Assembly (NCBI RefSeq): GCF_014193655.1
Contig: NZ_JACHZQ010000004.1
Span: 248,001-312,000 of the forward strand
Direction of reading: 5' to 3'
From: Rhizobium sp. BK313
GTDB lineage: Bacteria; Pseudomonadota; Alphaproteobacteria; Rhizobiales; Rhizobiaceae
Length of the DNA stretch: 64,000 nucleotides
Shown here: piece after piece, positions 54,025-63,726 of the stretch
How positions within the stretch are numbered: the stretch's first letter is position 1
Layout of the letters: each line of letters starts with the position of its first letter
Translations under genes and position numbers: made by a program
The notes under the pieces: model-generated
Seen by the model: only the letters and a program-made list of their open reading frames with translations
The model's database searches: none
Told to the model about the DNA's origin: nothing

Positions 54025-55230
54025 ATGCTGAACCTGATCAGGAAAAATCTGGATTTCTCTGTCTTCATGTTCACGCAGGCCACGTCGAATCTCGGCGACT
54101 CGCTGAGAATTGTCGTGATGCCATTGCTGGTGCTTCATCTGACGGGCTCTGCCCTCTATGTCTCAGCGATAGCGCTGCTGGAAACGGCTGCGTATTTTAT
54201 TTTTCACCTACCCTTCGGTGCGGTTCTCGATCGCGCCGACCGCCGCCGGGCGATGCTTCTCGCCGATGTCGGGCGCGGTATCTTGATGCTCGCAATACCG
54301 CTGTTATGGTTCAGCGATGTGCCGGTTCTGGCTTCTTTGTTTCTGATCACCCTGCTGATGAGCATTCTCTCTTCGCTCTTTGGAGCAGGCAGCAGCGCCT
54401 TGATACCGAGACTGGTTCAGAATGACGATCTGACCAATGCCTATGCTCTGTTCGAAGCGGCGGAGTCGGTCGCATGGATCGCGGGACCGCTCGTTGCCGG
54501 CGCACTGGCGACTTGGTTTGGTTTGGCCAGCGCCCTGGTGGTTGATGCCGTATCGTTTTTCGTATCGGCGTCGGGGTTGATCTTTATCAACATACCACCG
54601 CCGGAAGCGCATGATGGGACGGAATCCATTTGGGCGCGGATCGCGGACGGGCTTGTTATCCTCACAAAGGTCGCGCCACTCCGCCGGATTCAGCTTTACT
54701 GGACACTTTATGGCATCATCGGCTACGGCGCGATAACGGGCTTCGTCTATGTAGGCTCGCAAGGTGGTGCTTCGGGGCCGGCCCTTGCGTCTTTCGCCGT
54801 CTCAGCCTATGCGCTGGGTTCGGTTTTCGGAACGCTGCTTGCAGGCCGACCGCATCTTGCAAAGATCACCCACGCTATTCCAATCAGCCTCTTGATCTTT
54901 GCCGGCGGTGCATTGCTCGTCGCAAGTTCATGGCGAATCGGGATGCTGGCCGGCGCTCTCTTCATCGGCGCGAGCGAGGGCTTCTTCCTGGTCCTTTACC
55001 TCGCACGTCGAGCAGAAGCGACCCCCGACCGGTATATGGCGCGGATCGGGTCGATCGCGGCCATGCTTGCGCGACTTGCAAGCGGCATATCGGTTACATG
55101 GATGGGAGTGATGCTCGACCGATGGCAGGGTACGGGAGCCTTCGGCACGATGGCCGCCCTCGCATTCATCCTGGCTGGGGTGGTGCTGCTCGGTGGCCGG
55201 AAAGCACGCCCCTCACCAGAACTGGCTTAA
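54025..55230 (+). CDS. MFS transporter
   Basis: 401 residues with about 12 predicted helices. The loop between helices 2 and 3 reads GAVLDRADRRRAMLLADVGRG, the MFS signature region; the protein starts MLNLIRKNLDFSVFMFTQATSNLGDSL. It resembles the DHA3/MefA-type exporters. No good ribosome site is visible before the ATG. It is flanked by unrelated genes and has no nearby regulator. The substrate cannot be told from sequence. Confidence 0.88.
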   Translation: MLNLIRKNLDFSVFMFTQATSNLGDSLRIVVMPLLVLHLTGSALYVSAIALLETAAYFIFHLPFGAVLDRADRRRAMLLADVGRGILMLAIPLLWFSDVPVLASLFLITLLMSILSSLFGAGSSALIPRLVQNDDLTNAYALFEAAESVAWIAGPLVAGALATWFGLASALVVDAVSFFVSASGLIFINIPPPEAHDGTESIWARIADGLVILTKVAPLRRIQLYWTLYGIIGYGAITGFVYVGSQGGASGPALASFAVSAYALGSVFGTLLAGRPHLAKITHAIPISLLIFAGGALLVASSWRIGMLAGALFIGASEGFFLVLYLARRAEATPDRYMARIGSIAAMLARLASGISVTWMGVMLDRWQGTGAFGTMAALAFILAGVVLLGGRKARPSPELA

Positions 55231-55341
55231 ATGATTGCGGCCCGCAAAACGTCCGCTGGCGGCATCCGAAAGCGACTTGAAACAATTCTTACGAGACGGC
55301 AATCCGCGAATTTCTCCCGCTAAGGTGCAGGAGAAACGTCG

Positions 55342-55818
55342 TCAATGCGTCGACATTGACTGCGGCTGGTTCTGGCGGCTGCGGGCGACGGTGAGTTCGG
55401 AAGTGGTGTGATTGAGACGGTCGGCGAGGACACGCATGATTTCGACAGCCATTTCGGGAAAGTCGCTGAGCAGCTTCAGGAAATGCTCCTTGCTGATCTT
55501 CAGCGCCTCCAGCGGCGATGTCGCCTTGACGGTGGCGGTGCGGGAGACGTCGCAGAGAATGGCGATTTCGCCGACGATGGAGTTGATATCGACCTCAGCG
55601 ACTTTGATCTCTCCAGCCGGGCTATCGACAAGAATATCAGCAGTTCCGGAAAGAACAACGTAAGCGGCATCGCCCTGGTCGCCCTGATGAAATAGCGCCT
55701 GACCGGCATTGTAGCTGACGCGATCCGACGTGAATGCCAAAAGCTTCAATTTCGCGGGTGCGATGCGCGAAAAAATCGGCACCCGTTTTAGCATTTCGAC
55801 TTCATCTTTCAGAAGCAT
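55342..55818 (-). CDS. Cyclic-nucleotide-binding domain protein (Crp-like sensor, no DNA-binding domain)
   Basis: 158 residues from MLLKDEVEML (GGGGG about 10 bases upstream); a TTG start at 55863 is the alternative. One cNMP-binding domain fills the protein: GQALFHQGDQGDAAYVVLSG, then the phosphate-binding cassette VGEIAILCDVSRTATVKA with the conserved Glu and Arg. The chain stops after about 30 further residues, with no helix-turn-helix. It lies downstream of the degenerate ABC gene and very likely shares its transcript. It may therefore sense cAMP/cGMP for, or bind to, that ABC protein (inference). Confidence 0.85.
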   Translation of the reverse strand: MLLKDEVEMLKRVPIFSRIAPAKLKLLAFTSDRVSYNAGQALFHQGDQGDAAYVVLSGTADILVDSPAGEIKVAEVDINSIVGEIAILCDVSRTATVKATSPLEALKISKEHFLKLLSDFPEMAVEIMRVLADRLNHTTSELTVARSRQNQPQSMSTH

Positions 55819-55870
55819 GAGCTTCAAACCCCCAGTGTCAGGCCCCAAATACCACCGATGCAATAGGATA

Positions 55871-58585
55871 TTACGATAACAGTTCTTTGAACATACCGTT
55901 TTTCTCTAAAAGATCGGTGGTTGTGCCGCTCTCAACCAGGCTTCCGCGGTCAAAAACGAGAACTCGATCAAACAATTCCGCGAAACCTGGATTGGATAGG
56001 ACCCAAACCACCGCAGGCACATGCTCACCGCTGTCGAGCCCGCTCAGAATCGCGCGGGCGATCTGGTCCTGGACGCGGTGGTCGAGCGCCGGAAGCGGAC
56101 GATTGCAGATGATGTAATCGGCCCGCTTCAGCAAAGCGCGGCCGAGATTGAGCTTCTGCCGCTGTACGTTGGTCAGCCGCTTGCCGCCGGAACCGACGTC
56201 AAAATCGAGGCCGATCGACAGCACGCTGTCCTGCATACCCAGCCGTTCGAAGACGTCATACATGATGGTGTGAATACGCTCAGGCGCGTCGGCTTGCTGG
56301 TGTGCGATCCGGCCAAACAGCACGTTGTCCATCAATGTCGCCGACGCGGTGAAGCGCTCGGGATCGTAGCGCTCGATCACACGGGCCAGATCGGCTGGAA
56401 TATGTTCATGGAACTTGGCGCGCGCCTTGACGATCTTCTCCATCAGCGTCTGCGTCAAAAGACCGAAGCGGTGACGGGGTTCGATATAGGAGAAGCTGAG
56501 GCGGATGATGGCCACCCGCTCGTCCGGCGTTGCGGCACTGAAGCCCTTGCCGTTCAGCTTCTGCAACAACGCTTCATAAGTCGGGATATCCTCCGCCGTC
56601 ATGAAGGTGAGCTGCTGGAAGAAAGGATGATCCGGCGGCAGATCGGTGAAGAGTTCGACGGCGTTCTCAGCAATTTCCAGGCCCATGTCGTAGAGATCGG
56701 TGTCGAGGCCGGTCTCCGTGAACAGCTTTTGGAAATAGGGATGGGCGGCGAGCTTACGGTTGGTCATCAATGGCCGCTTCAGCGTGCCGAACAACAGGTT
56801 TTCGCCGACCGTCGCCTGCGGATTGTAGGCGTCGATTTCGAAAGGCACGACAAGGCCGTCGAGATTCTCCTCCTGCAATCTGAGGCGCAGCGCCTGGCGC
56901 AACTCGACGATACGCGAGGTGAGATCGTCATGCGCTGCCGTGTCGACATTCGAGCGCAGTGCCATGTCGAGAATATCCTGTGACATGGCCACGGCATCGA
57001 GAACAGGGCGGATGGCTGCGTAGATATCATGCGGGCCGGTGGCGCCGGCGGCGGCGTAGTCGACCCAATCGCTGTTAAGATCGAGTTCCGGATTGCCGGC
57101 CCGACGCGCTTCTATCATCTGCCATTTGAGCTTGTTGGCTGCCAGGTCATCATAATCGGCAGGGGTGAGCGGCGCGTGTTTCAGGCCATAGAGAAGATTG
57201 CTGCGCAACGTGCCGTGGAAGAAGAACGTATCCGACGAGGCATAGGCAATGCGCCGACCCGTCAGCGATTCCGGAAGTTCCAGCAGGTCGCGGCCATCGA
57301 TCGCGATGCGGCCGGTATCCGGCCAGACAAGCCGGCCGAACGCCTCCGCGAGGTATTCGCCACCAGCGCCACTGTCGCCGACAATAGCCACCTTCTCGCC
57401 AGGCTGGATCTCGACCGAGACGTGATCCAGCACGCGAGCGCCGCTGTCGTCGAGCACAGTCAGATTGGTCGCGACCAGCGAGTGGGTGATCCGGCCGGCG
57501 GGCGCAGGCGAGACAACCTGGATCTTCGCATCGATCAGCCCGTCGACGCTGAACTGTTCGACCACCTGATTGTATTTGACCTGCACATCCTGGCGCGACT
57601 GGTCCCAGTCGATGAGTTCCTTCAGCGGCCCCGGCAGGTCCTTGTAAGCGTTGATGACAGCCACAAGCTGGCCGATATCCAGGCGGCCCTGCAGCGCAAG
57701 GAAACCGCCGATCGAATAGAACAGGAAAGGTGTGACCTGGGCGAGGAAGTTGTTGATGAATTTCACCAGGAACTTCCACTGATAGAGATCGTAGCGGATC
57801 GAGAAGATCAACCCGAGACGGGTAGCGATATCGGCACGCTCGAAATTGGTCGTATCGTTGGTATGGATCGTACCGATGCCTTCCACGATTTCGCCGACAC
57901 GCCCGGAAAGCTCGCGCGCCGTGAGCTGCCGCTGGCGGCCGAGCTCCAGCAATCGCTTGCGCATGCGCGGGATAACGATCGCCTGAACTGCAACGATGCC
58001 GGCAGCAATCATGCCCAGCCAGAAATTCTGCATGATGATGAAGACGAGCGCCGTGATCGCCTGGCCGCCGAGCAGCGCCGGCGTTACATAGGCATCGCCG
58101 GTAAAGCCGCCCATGGGCTCCACCTCGTCCTTGATCATCGTGGCGATCTCGGCCGGCTTCACTCGCTTGAAATGCGCCGGCGGGAAACGCAGCACGCGGT
58201 CGATCAACTCGAATCGGATGCGGCGCAACATGCGCTCGCCGAGCCGGCCCTTATAGGTGTTGATGTACAGCTTGAAGAGGCCGTTGAGGATGACAAGCGC
58301 CAGGAACACCAGGCTCAGTGCAATCAGCATCCAAAACCGGGTGAGTTGCAGGCCCTGAAATATTTCGAAGTGCCCAAGCACGGGCAGGTCGAAAGAGATA
58401 TGCATGAAGGTCTGGGTTTGGCCTGGACGCTCGAAACCTTTGCCTTGGATTGGTCCGTTGACGATCTGCTTCGGCAAGTCGAAGGACAGAAAGTATGGGA
58501 TCATCGAAGCCGCGACGATCGTCAGGATCCAAATTTGCTCCAGCCGAGTATTCGACCAGATGTAACGCGCTAGGCTTTTTTCCAT
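55871..58585 (-). CDS. ABC exporter-like protein with degenerate nucleotide-binding domain and long insertion
   Basis: 904 residues. The N-terminal half is an ABC exporter transmembrane domain (about six helices, residues 15-320). The ATPase domain begins near 370 (SVEIQPGEKVAIVGDSGAG), but the Walker A reads GDSGAGGE: Gly409 stands where Lys is essential. The signature is LTNVQRQ (about residue 806) instead of LSGGQ, and the Walker B ends in CNRPLPALD instead of DEP. About 290 extra residues lie between Walker A and the signature. ATP hydrolysis is therefore doubtful. The frame is intact and the transmembrane half normal, so it is not a pseudogene. The cyclic-nucleotide-binding gene follows. 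Confidence 0.88.
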   Translation of the reverse strand: MEKSLARYIWSNTRLEQIWILTIVAASMIPYFLSFDLPKQIVNGPIQGKGFERPGQTQTFMHISFDLPVLGHFEIFQGLQLTRFWMLIALSLVFLALVILNGLFKLYINTYKGRLGERMLRRIRFELIDRVLRFPPAHFKRVKPAEIATMIKDEVEPMGGFTGDAYVTPALLGGQAITALVFIIMQNFWLGMIAAGIVAVQAIVIPRMRKRLLELGRQRQLTARELSGRVGEIVEGIGTIHTNDTTNFERADIATRLGLIFSIRYDLYQWKFLVKFINNFLAQVTPFLFYSIGGFLALQGRLDIGQLVAVINAYKDLPGPLKELIDWDQSRQDVQVKYNQVVEQFSVDGLIDAKIQVVSPAPAGRITHSLVATNLTVLDDSGARVLDHVSVEIQPGEKVAIVGDSGAGGEYLAEAFGRLVWPDTGRIAIDGRDLLELPESLTGRRIAYASSDTFFFHGTLRSNLLYGLKHAPLTPADYDDLAANKLKWQMIEARRAGNPELDLNSDWVDYAAAGATGPHDIYAAIRPVLDAVAMSQDILDMALRSNVDTAAHDDLTSRIVELRQALRLRLQEENLDGLVVPFEIDAYNPQATVGENLLFGTLKRPLMTNRKLAAHPYFQKLFTETGLDTDLYDMGLEIAENAVELFTDLPPDHPFFQQLTFMTAEDIPTYEALLQKLNGKGFSAATPDERVAIIRLSFSYIEPRHRFGLLTQTLMEKIVKARAKFHEHIPADLARVIERYDPERFTASATLMDNVLFGRIAHQQADAPERIHTIMYDVFERLGMQDSVLSIGLDFDVGSGGKRLTNVQRQKLNLGRALLKRADYIICNRPLPALDHRVQDQIARAILSGLDSGEHVPAVVWVLSNPGFAELFDRVLVFDRGSLVESGTTTDLLEKNGMFKELLS

Positions 58586-58818
58586 CGCTTATTGCATGCT
58601 TCCAAATTCAGCAGTCTTCGCCGTCGGTGCAGGCGCCGATGTCGGAGGTGCGGGAGAGTTCATCGTGGATGCGCGGCCCCATATTGAAAACGGAACGCCG
58701 CCCGGTCTTTCGTCCAGGTACCTCCCGATTCATTGATTTGTCGATTTATATCACAAGATTGCGGAAAGCGAGGAGGGCAAAACGAAGAGGCATTGCAACA
58801 GATATATTGCTGCAACCG

Positions 58819-59964
58819 TCACCAGGCGTGGCGAATGATTGCCGAGGTTCGCTTGGCACCACCAAGGTCGATATTGGGGTTCGACGGCTTCGGCCGCGAT
58901 AGGACAATTTCCACCGCGTTCGCGAGCTGATCCGTCGTCAGACCCGCTTCAGGTAGCGCGAGCGCCAGCCCGAGTTTCTCCAGCCGTTCGGCACGCACCG
59001 ACTGCTCCGTCTCACCGCCAGCCGTGAACGGAACCAGGATAGAGCGGCAGCCGGTGACGAGGAGATCACCGACCGTGTTATAGCCTGCCTGCGAGATCGA
59101 CAGTTCGGCACCCCTCAGCAAAGACGGGAAATCCTTGCGGAAACGGACAAGGTCTACATTGCCGGTTGCATCCTTTGTCAATGCGGCAAAATCCTGCTCC
59201 GGCAGGTTCGGTCCGGTGATTAGCAGCCAGCAGCGATCGACTGCCACGCGGCTTGCAGCCTCCAGCGAAGCGCGGATCAGGTCGCGCCCCACCGCACCGC
59301 CGCCGGCGGAAACGACGATGTCGAAGGTCTCGATCGGTTCCGGCGGCAGGGGCGGCGCGACAAGGCCGGTATAGGTTATCTTGTCGGATATGGCCGAAGT
59401 CAGTGGAAACGTCTCCTCCAGCCGAACGAAGTCGGGATCGCCATGGACGAGAACGCCGTCGAAATGATCCCGCAACAATGCCACTGTCTCTTCATCACGC
59501 CCTGGCTTCTTCTGCTGCTGCAAGATATCACGCACCGAGGTGTAGAGTTTCGGCTTGGGATTGGTTTCGGCAATGGCATCGAGCAGAGGCAGCAACTCGA
59601 AGCGCATCTGACGGCGGCCGAACGGAAAGGCCTCGATGATCACGACATCGGGCTCGGCCCTCCGGAAAGCCTCCAGCAATAGGTTGCGGCGCGTCGACAG
59701 GAATTCCTCGCCAGCGGCATTTCCCATTTGATCGGCGAGTCCCGAAAAACCGGCGCTGCTGGCCACAACCGGCGGCAGGATAACGGAGGTAACATCCGAG
59801 CCTGGAAAGCCGTTGACCGGTATACCGCCGGTGACGACCGTCACCTGGCAGCCGTCCTTCGCCAGGGCGCTGGCAATGCGGCTGGCGCGGGCGAGATGAC
59901 CAATGCCGAGCAAGTGTTGAACATAGAAAAAAACACGTGGGGATGAATTTCGAAGGGGCGTCAT
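58819..59964 (-). CDS. GT-B glycosyltransferase, MurG/GT28-like
   Basis: 381 residues. The N-terminus RVFFYVQHLLGIGHLARASR has the GxGHxxR donor/acceptor loop of MurG-like enzymes. The C-terminal half has VVSAGGGAVGRDL and SQAGYNTVGDLLVTGC, typical of the GT28 donor site. The start is the ATG overlapping the stop of the GT4 gene as ATGA, so the two are co-translated. A paralogue with the same GLGHLRR loop lies two genes upstream. These GTs probably act on a common surface glycan; the acceptor is unknown. Confidence 0.85.
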   Translation of the reverse strand: MTPLRNSSPRVFFYVQHLLGIGHLARASRIASALAKDGCQVTVVTGGIPVNGFPGSDVTSVILPPVVASSAGFSGLADQMGNAAGEEFLSTRRNLLLEAFRRAEPDVVIIEAFPFGRRQMRFELLPLLDAIAETNPKPKLYTSVRDILQQQKKPGRDEETVALLRDHFDGVLVHGDPDFVRLEETFPLTSAISDKITYTGLVAPPLPPEPIETFDIVVSAGGGAVGRDLIRASLEAASRVAVDRCWLLITGPNLPEQDFAALTKDATGNVDLVRFRKDFPSLLRGAELSISQAGYNTVGDLLVTGCRSILVPFTAGGETEQSVRAERLEKLGLALALPEAGLTTDQLANAVEIVLSRPKPSNPNIDLGGAKRTSAIIRHAW

Positions 59965-61220
59965 GCGGATTTCCGCCACTGCTCTTCTTTTTGCCACTGC
60001 TCCTCGAACAGCCGCGTCAATTGCCGAATGCTGGAATGATGGTCGAAATGTTCGCGCACTCGCTTCTCGGCAGCGTCGCCAAGCCGATGGCGCAGTGCCG
60101 GATCGCGGATCGCCCTTTCCATTGCCGCCGCCAGCGCCGTTGGGTCCTCCGGCGGCACGATAAAACCGTTTTCGCCGTCCGTAAGCAGTTCCGGTACGCC
60201 GGAAATGTTGGTGGAGACGCAGGCAAGGCGTTGGCTCGACGCCTCGACTAGCACATTCGGCAGGCCGTCACGGTCGCCATCCGCCGCCACACGACAGGCG
60301 AGCGCAAAAAGATCCGCCTGGCGATAATGTGCCAGCACATCCTCCTGTGCCATCGCGCCCTTCCAGGTGATGCGGTCGGTAATGCCGAGCGTCTCGGCAA
60401 GCGCCCTTAGCTTCGCCAGCCCATCGCCGCCGCCGATATGGGTGAAGCGCCAATGGAGGTCGGCCGGCAGCAGCGCCAACGCCCGCAGCAGCATATCGTA
60501 ACCCTTTTTCTCCACGGCGCGACCAACACTGAGCAGGAAAGCGGGCTCGGATGCTTGCGAGCCGTCACGGTGGGAATGGTGACCCGTAAAAGCGCCGAAG
60601 CGAGCGAGGTCGAGGCCGTGATAGCTCAGATGTACAGCCTCCGGCATCGGTGTCAGATCGCGCATGTGTTCAAAGCCGCTGCGGGTGCAAGTCACTGTCC
60701 AGCGGGCACGTCCGAGCTTTTCCGACAGCTCCCAGTCCGGCGAGGTCCAGATATCCTTGGCATGCGCCGAGCAGGTCCATGGAATGCCGGTCATAATGCT
60801 GGCATAGCTCGTGACCGAGGCCGGCGTATGGATGAAATGTGCGTGCAACCATTCGCCGTTGTCGGGCCACTCATGGACCAGCACCAGTGCCTGACCGAAA
60901 CGGCGAATGCGGTTCGGCGTGATATCGCGCTTGAGATCGGCCCAGAATTGCTTCAGCAGCGGCTTGAAACCGGGCTTCTTGATCCCGGCCAAGAAGGCGC
61001 GCAGCACGCGCAGGGGCTCATTGTGCAGATACTCCGGCAGGTAGACGACCCGCGCTTTGATCTCGTCATGGACGGGATGACGCTTCTTATCCGTCGGCTT
61101 GCGCATCGAGATCAGCGTCAGGTCGAAGCCGGCCCTCTCCAGCCCAAGCAATTCCTGTGCGATAAACGTCTCGGACAGGCGGGGATAGCCCTTGAGGACC
61201 ACCAGGATTTTTTTTCGCAT
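59961..61220 (-). CDS. Glycosyltransferase family 4
   Basis: 419 residues. VLKGYPRLSETFIAQELLGL is the N-terminal loop found in colanic-acid-type GT4 enzymes (WcaL/AmsK-like). Further motifs: HAHFIHTPASV, LSVGRAVEKKGYDMLLRAL and DGLPNVLVEASSQRLACV carrying the donor-binding Glu. It is placed between two MurG-like glycosyltransferase genes (18-base gap upstream, 4-base overlap downstream), forming a three-gene glycosylation unit. Confidence 0.9.
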   Translation of the reverse strand: MRKKILVVLKGYPRLSETFIAQELLGLERAGFDLTLISMRKPTDKKRHPVHDEIKARVVYLPEYLHNEPLRVLRAFLAGIKKPGFKPLLKQFWADLKRDITPNRIRRFGQALVLVHEWPDNGEWLHAHFIHTPASVTSYASIMTGIPWTCSAHAKDIWTSPDWELSEKLGRARWTVTCTRSGFEHMRDLTPMPEAVHLSYHGLDLARFGAFTGHHSHRDGSQASEPAFLLSVGRAVEKKGYDMLLRALALLPADLHWRFTHIGGGDGLAKLRALAETLGITDRITWKGAMAQEDVLAHYRQADLFALACRVAADGDRDGLPNVLVEASSQRLACVSTNISGVPELLTDGENGFIVPPEDPTALAAAMERAIRDPALRHRLGDAAEKRVREHFDHHSSIRQLTRLFEEQWQKEEQWRKSA

Positions 61221-61237
61221 CGATCGGTTCCGATGCT

Positions 61238-62449
61238 CTATTCGGCGACGATCGACAGCGGCGGATAGTGGTCGCGGTCGTCAAACCATTCGCCGACGAT
61301 GCGGGAAATATGCACCAGCCCTTCCAGCCGCATGTTCTCCCCGCTCGCCGACGGTGGCGCACGGGTCGGCAGACGCTTCAGCGCGGCCGCGAGTTGTTTC
61401 GGATCGGCAGATTCCTCCGGCAGCAGCATGTCGACGAGACCGAGCTCGCTTGCCCGTTGAGCGCGGATCAGTTGTTCCTCCCGTGGCCGCGTGCGTGGAA
61501 TGATCAGCGCGGGCTTGTCGAAGGACAGGATTTCGCAATAGGTATTATAGCCACCCATGGCGACTACGCCCCTAGCGCCGGCGATCAGCTCTTCCATCTT
61601 GTTGTCGAACTCGATCACCTGCAAGCAGGCAATCTTGCTCGCGCGCTCCAGCAACTGGTTGCGCTCCTTGGCCGGCATATAAGGGCCGAGCACGATCAGC
61701 GTCTTGTGTTGAAGCGTGTTGTCCTGCTCGTAGGCACTGACGACATCGTTGACGAGATCAGCGCCGTCGCCGCCGCCGCCGGTCGTGACGAGAAGATAGT
61801 CTTCATCCGGCACATGCTCGGATTTCGCGCCATGCGAGACGCTCCGCTGCAGGAAGCCGACGAATTCCATCTTCCGACGCACGCCCGGTGGCACGTCGAG
61901 ACCGATCAGCGGGTCGTAGAAATCCGGTGGACCATAGACCCAGACGCGATCATAGAACTGGTCGATCTTCTGGAACGCGTTGTTCTTCTTCCATTCGGCT
62001 TCGAGCAGATAGGGCGCATCCATGACGTCGCGCATGCCGAGGACGAGCGTCGTGCCGCGCGCCTTCAGATACTGCAGGGTCTCCTCGACCTCACCTTTCA
62101 GACCCATCGGCTCTTTGTCGACGATGAAAATGTCTGGCTGGAAGGTCTCCGCCGTGTGACGGATGATCGACTGGCGCATCTTCAGCGTTTCATGAAGATC
62201 GACATGGCTTGCCATCGACGTATATTCGCCGTCGCGCAGCTTGATGACGCTCGGCACTTTCACAAAATCGACTCGTGCTCGATAATCGAAAGCACCGGCA
62301 ATCGTCGCACCGGAAATGATGAGGACATTCAGCCCACGATAGTCTTCGACAAGCGCGTGCGCGATGGTTCGGCACCGCCTGAGGTGACCGAGACCGAACG
62401 TGTCGTGACTATACATGAGGATTCGAGCATCTTCTAAGCGCCGCTTCAT
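61238..62449 (-). CDS. GT-B glycosyltransferase, MurG/GT28-like paralogue
   Basis: 403 residues from MKRRLEDAR (GAGG 8 bases upstream). ILMYSHDTFGLGHLRRCRTI carries the GxGHxxR loop. The C-terminal segment GARGVVAMGGYNTYCEILSF followed by PALIIPRTRPREEQLIRAQR is the GT28-like donor site. It resembles the glycosyltransferase at 58819-59964 in both regions and probably arose by duplication. First gene of the leftward glycosyltransferase unit. About 100 non-coding bases separate it from the ABC permease genes upstream. Confidence 0.87.
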   Translation of the reverse strand: MKRRLEDARILMYSHDTFGLGHLRRCRTIAHALVEDYRGLNVLIISGATIAGAFDYRARVDFVKVPSVIKLRDGEYTSMASHVDLHETLKMRQSIIRHTAETFQPDIFIVDKEPMGLKGEVEETLQYLKARGTTLVLGMRDVMDAPYLLEAEWKKNNAFQKIDQFYDRVWVYGPPDFYDPLIGLDVPPGVRRKMEFVGFLQRSVSHGAKSEHVPDEDYLLVTTGGGGDGADLVNDVVSAYEQDNTLQHKTLIVLGPYMPAKERNQLLERASKIACLQVIEFDNKMEELIAGARGVVAMGGYNTYCEILSFDKPALIIPRTRPREEQLIRAQRASELGLVDMLLPEESADPKQLAAALKRLPTRAPPSASGENMRLEGLVHISRIVGEWFDDRDHYPPLSIVAE

Positions 62450-62550
62450 GGGCAAAACCTCAGGAATGAAAGTCATTTTCGCGGGTTGTCAGCAAACGAC
62501 GTCCGCGGCCGCTCTTCGAATTGCAATCCATTTCCTGGCCACGCTTTCCG

Positions 62551-63726
62551 CTATTTGTAGGGATCGGCCGCGTCGCGCAAGCCGTCTCCTAAAAAGTTGA
62601 ACGCCAGAATGACCAAAATCACCGGGACCATCGGGAAGAGAAGCCACGGGTAAAATGCAATGACACTGACGCTCCTTGCCTCGGTCAGCAGGATGCCCCA
62701 GCTGGTGATCGGGGGGCGAAGACCGAGCCCCAGGAAGCTCAGCGCGGTTTCGCCGAGGATCATGCTGGGGATTGAAATCGTCGCCGTCGCGATCAGATGC
62801 GACATGAATCCTGGTACAAGATGACGACCGATAATACGCGGCGAACTTGCACCCATCAATTGTGCAGCAAGTACATAGTCTTCTTCGCGCAAAGACAAGA
62901 GCTTGGAACGAACCGCACGTGCCAGTCCGGTCCAATCGAGAATGCCGAGGATGATGGTGATGCCGAAATAAATGATGATGGGGCTCCAGGTCACCGGCAT
63001 GATCGCCGCGAGCGCCATCCACAGGGGCAGGCTCGGCAACGATTGCAGCACTTCGATGACCCGCTGGACGAGAAGGTCGAAGACACCGCCGTGATATCCT
63101 GCCAGCCCGCCGATGACTATCCCCAGCACGAAGCTGATGGCGATGCCGATCAACCCGATCGTCAGGGAAATGCGCGCACCATAGATAATGCGGGACAATA
63201 CGTCGCGCCCCAGGCGGTCGGTGCCGAGCAGGTACATCTGGCCACCGATAGCGGGGCAGACCAAATGGATATCCGCATCCACCAACCCCCAGAAGCGATA
63301 GGGATCGCCACGACAGAAGAAGCGGATCGGCTGCACGTCCTCCGTGTTGTTCGTATAGACCCGCCGCAGCGTGTCGAGATCGAGAGTCATCTTGCGGCCG
63401 TAGACGAAGGGGCCGACGAATTCGCCGTTGTTGAAGAAATGGACCCTCTGCGGCGGCGAATGGATGAAATCGACATTACGGGTGTGCAGGCCGTAGGGCG
63501 CCAGGAACTCCGCAATCAGGATCATGCCATAGAGCAGCAGCAGGAAGATGCCGGAAGCAAGAGCAAGCTTATGTCGCTTGAACTTCCACCACATCAGCCG
63601 CTTTTGCGAGGCCATGTAGTAACGTGCCTGGCCGGCGGACATGGCCTCGAACTGGTCCGGATCGAAGGCGGCGGTGGAAACGTAGTGCTCTAATGGGGCG
63701 CCAGGGCGCGGCAGGGGTGCGTTCAC
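62551..63726 (-). CDS. ABC permease, DppC/YejE type
   Basis: 391 residues from a GTG that overlaps the upstream stop as GTGA, with CAGGAG upstream. There is one N-terminal helix (LASGIFLLLLYGMILIAEFL) and a long periplasmic loop. Then come LGTDRLGRDVLSRIIYGARIS and the EAA loop (DYVLAAQLMGASSPRIIGRH), ending FLGDGLRDAADPYK as in peptide-type permeases. It is the second permease of an importer whose other parts lie beyond the window edge. The ligand is unknown. Confidence 0.9.
   Translation of the reverse strand: MNAPLPRPGAPLEHYVSTAAFDPDQFEAMSAGQARYYMASQKRLMWWKFKRHKLALASGIFLLLLYGMILIAEFLAPYGLHTRNVDFIHSPPQRVHFFNNGEFVGPFVYGRKMTLDLDTLRRVYTNNTEDVQPIRFFCRGDPYRFWGLVDADIHLVCPAIGGQMYLLGTDRLGRDVLSRIIYGARISLTIGLIGIAISFVLGIVIGGLAGYHGGVFDLLVQRVIEVLQSLPSLPLWMALAAIMPVTWSPIIIYFGITIILGILDWTGLARAVRSKLLSLREEDYVLAAQLMGASSPRIIGRHLVPGFMSHLIATATISIPSMILGETALSFLGLGLRPPITSWGILLTEARSVSVIAFYPWLLFPMVPVILVILAFNFLGDGLRDAADPYK

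Noticed and set aside
57029..58573. Plus-strand open frame of about 514 codons opposite the ABC gene
   Set aside because: Antisense shadow of a gene with clear transmembrane and ABC homology; low-complexity composition.
55871..58585. Calling the ABC gene a pseudogene because of the lost Walker A Lys and signature
   Set aside because: The 904-codon frame is uninterrupted, the membrane domain is normal and the neighbouring cNMP gene is intact, so a non-canonical functional protein is more likely.
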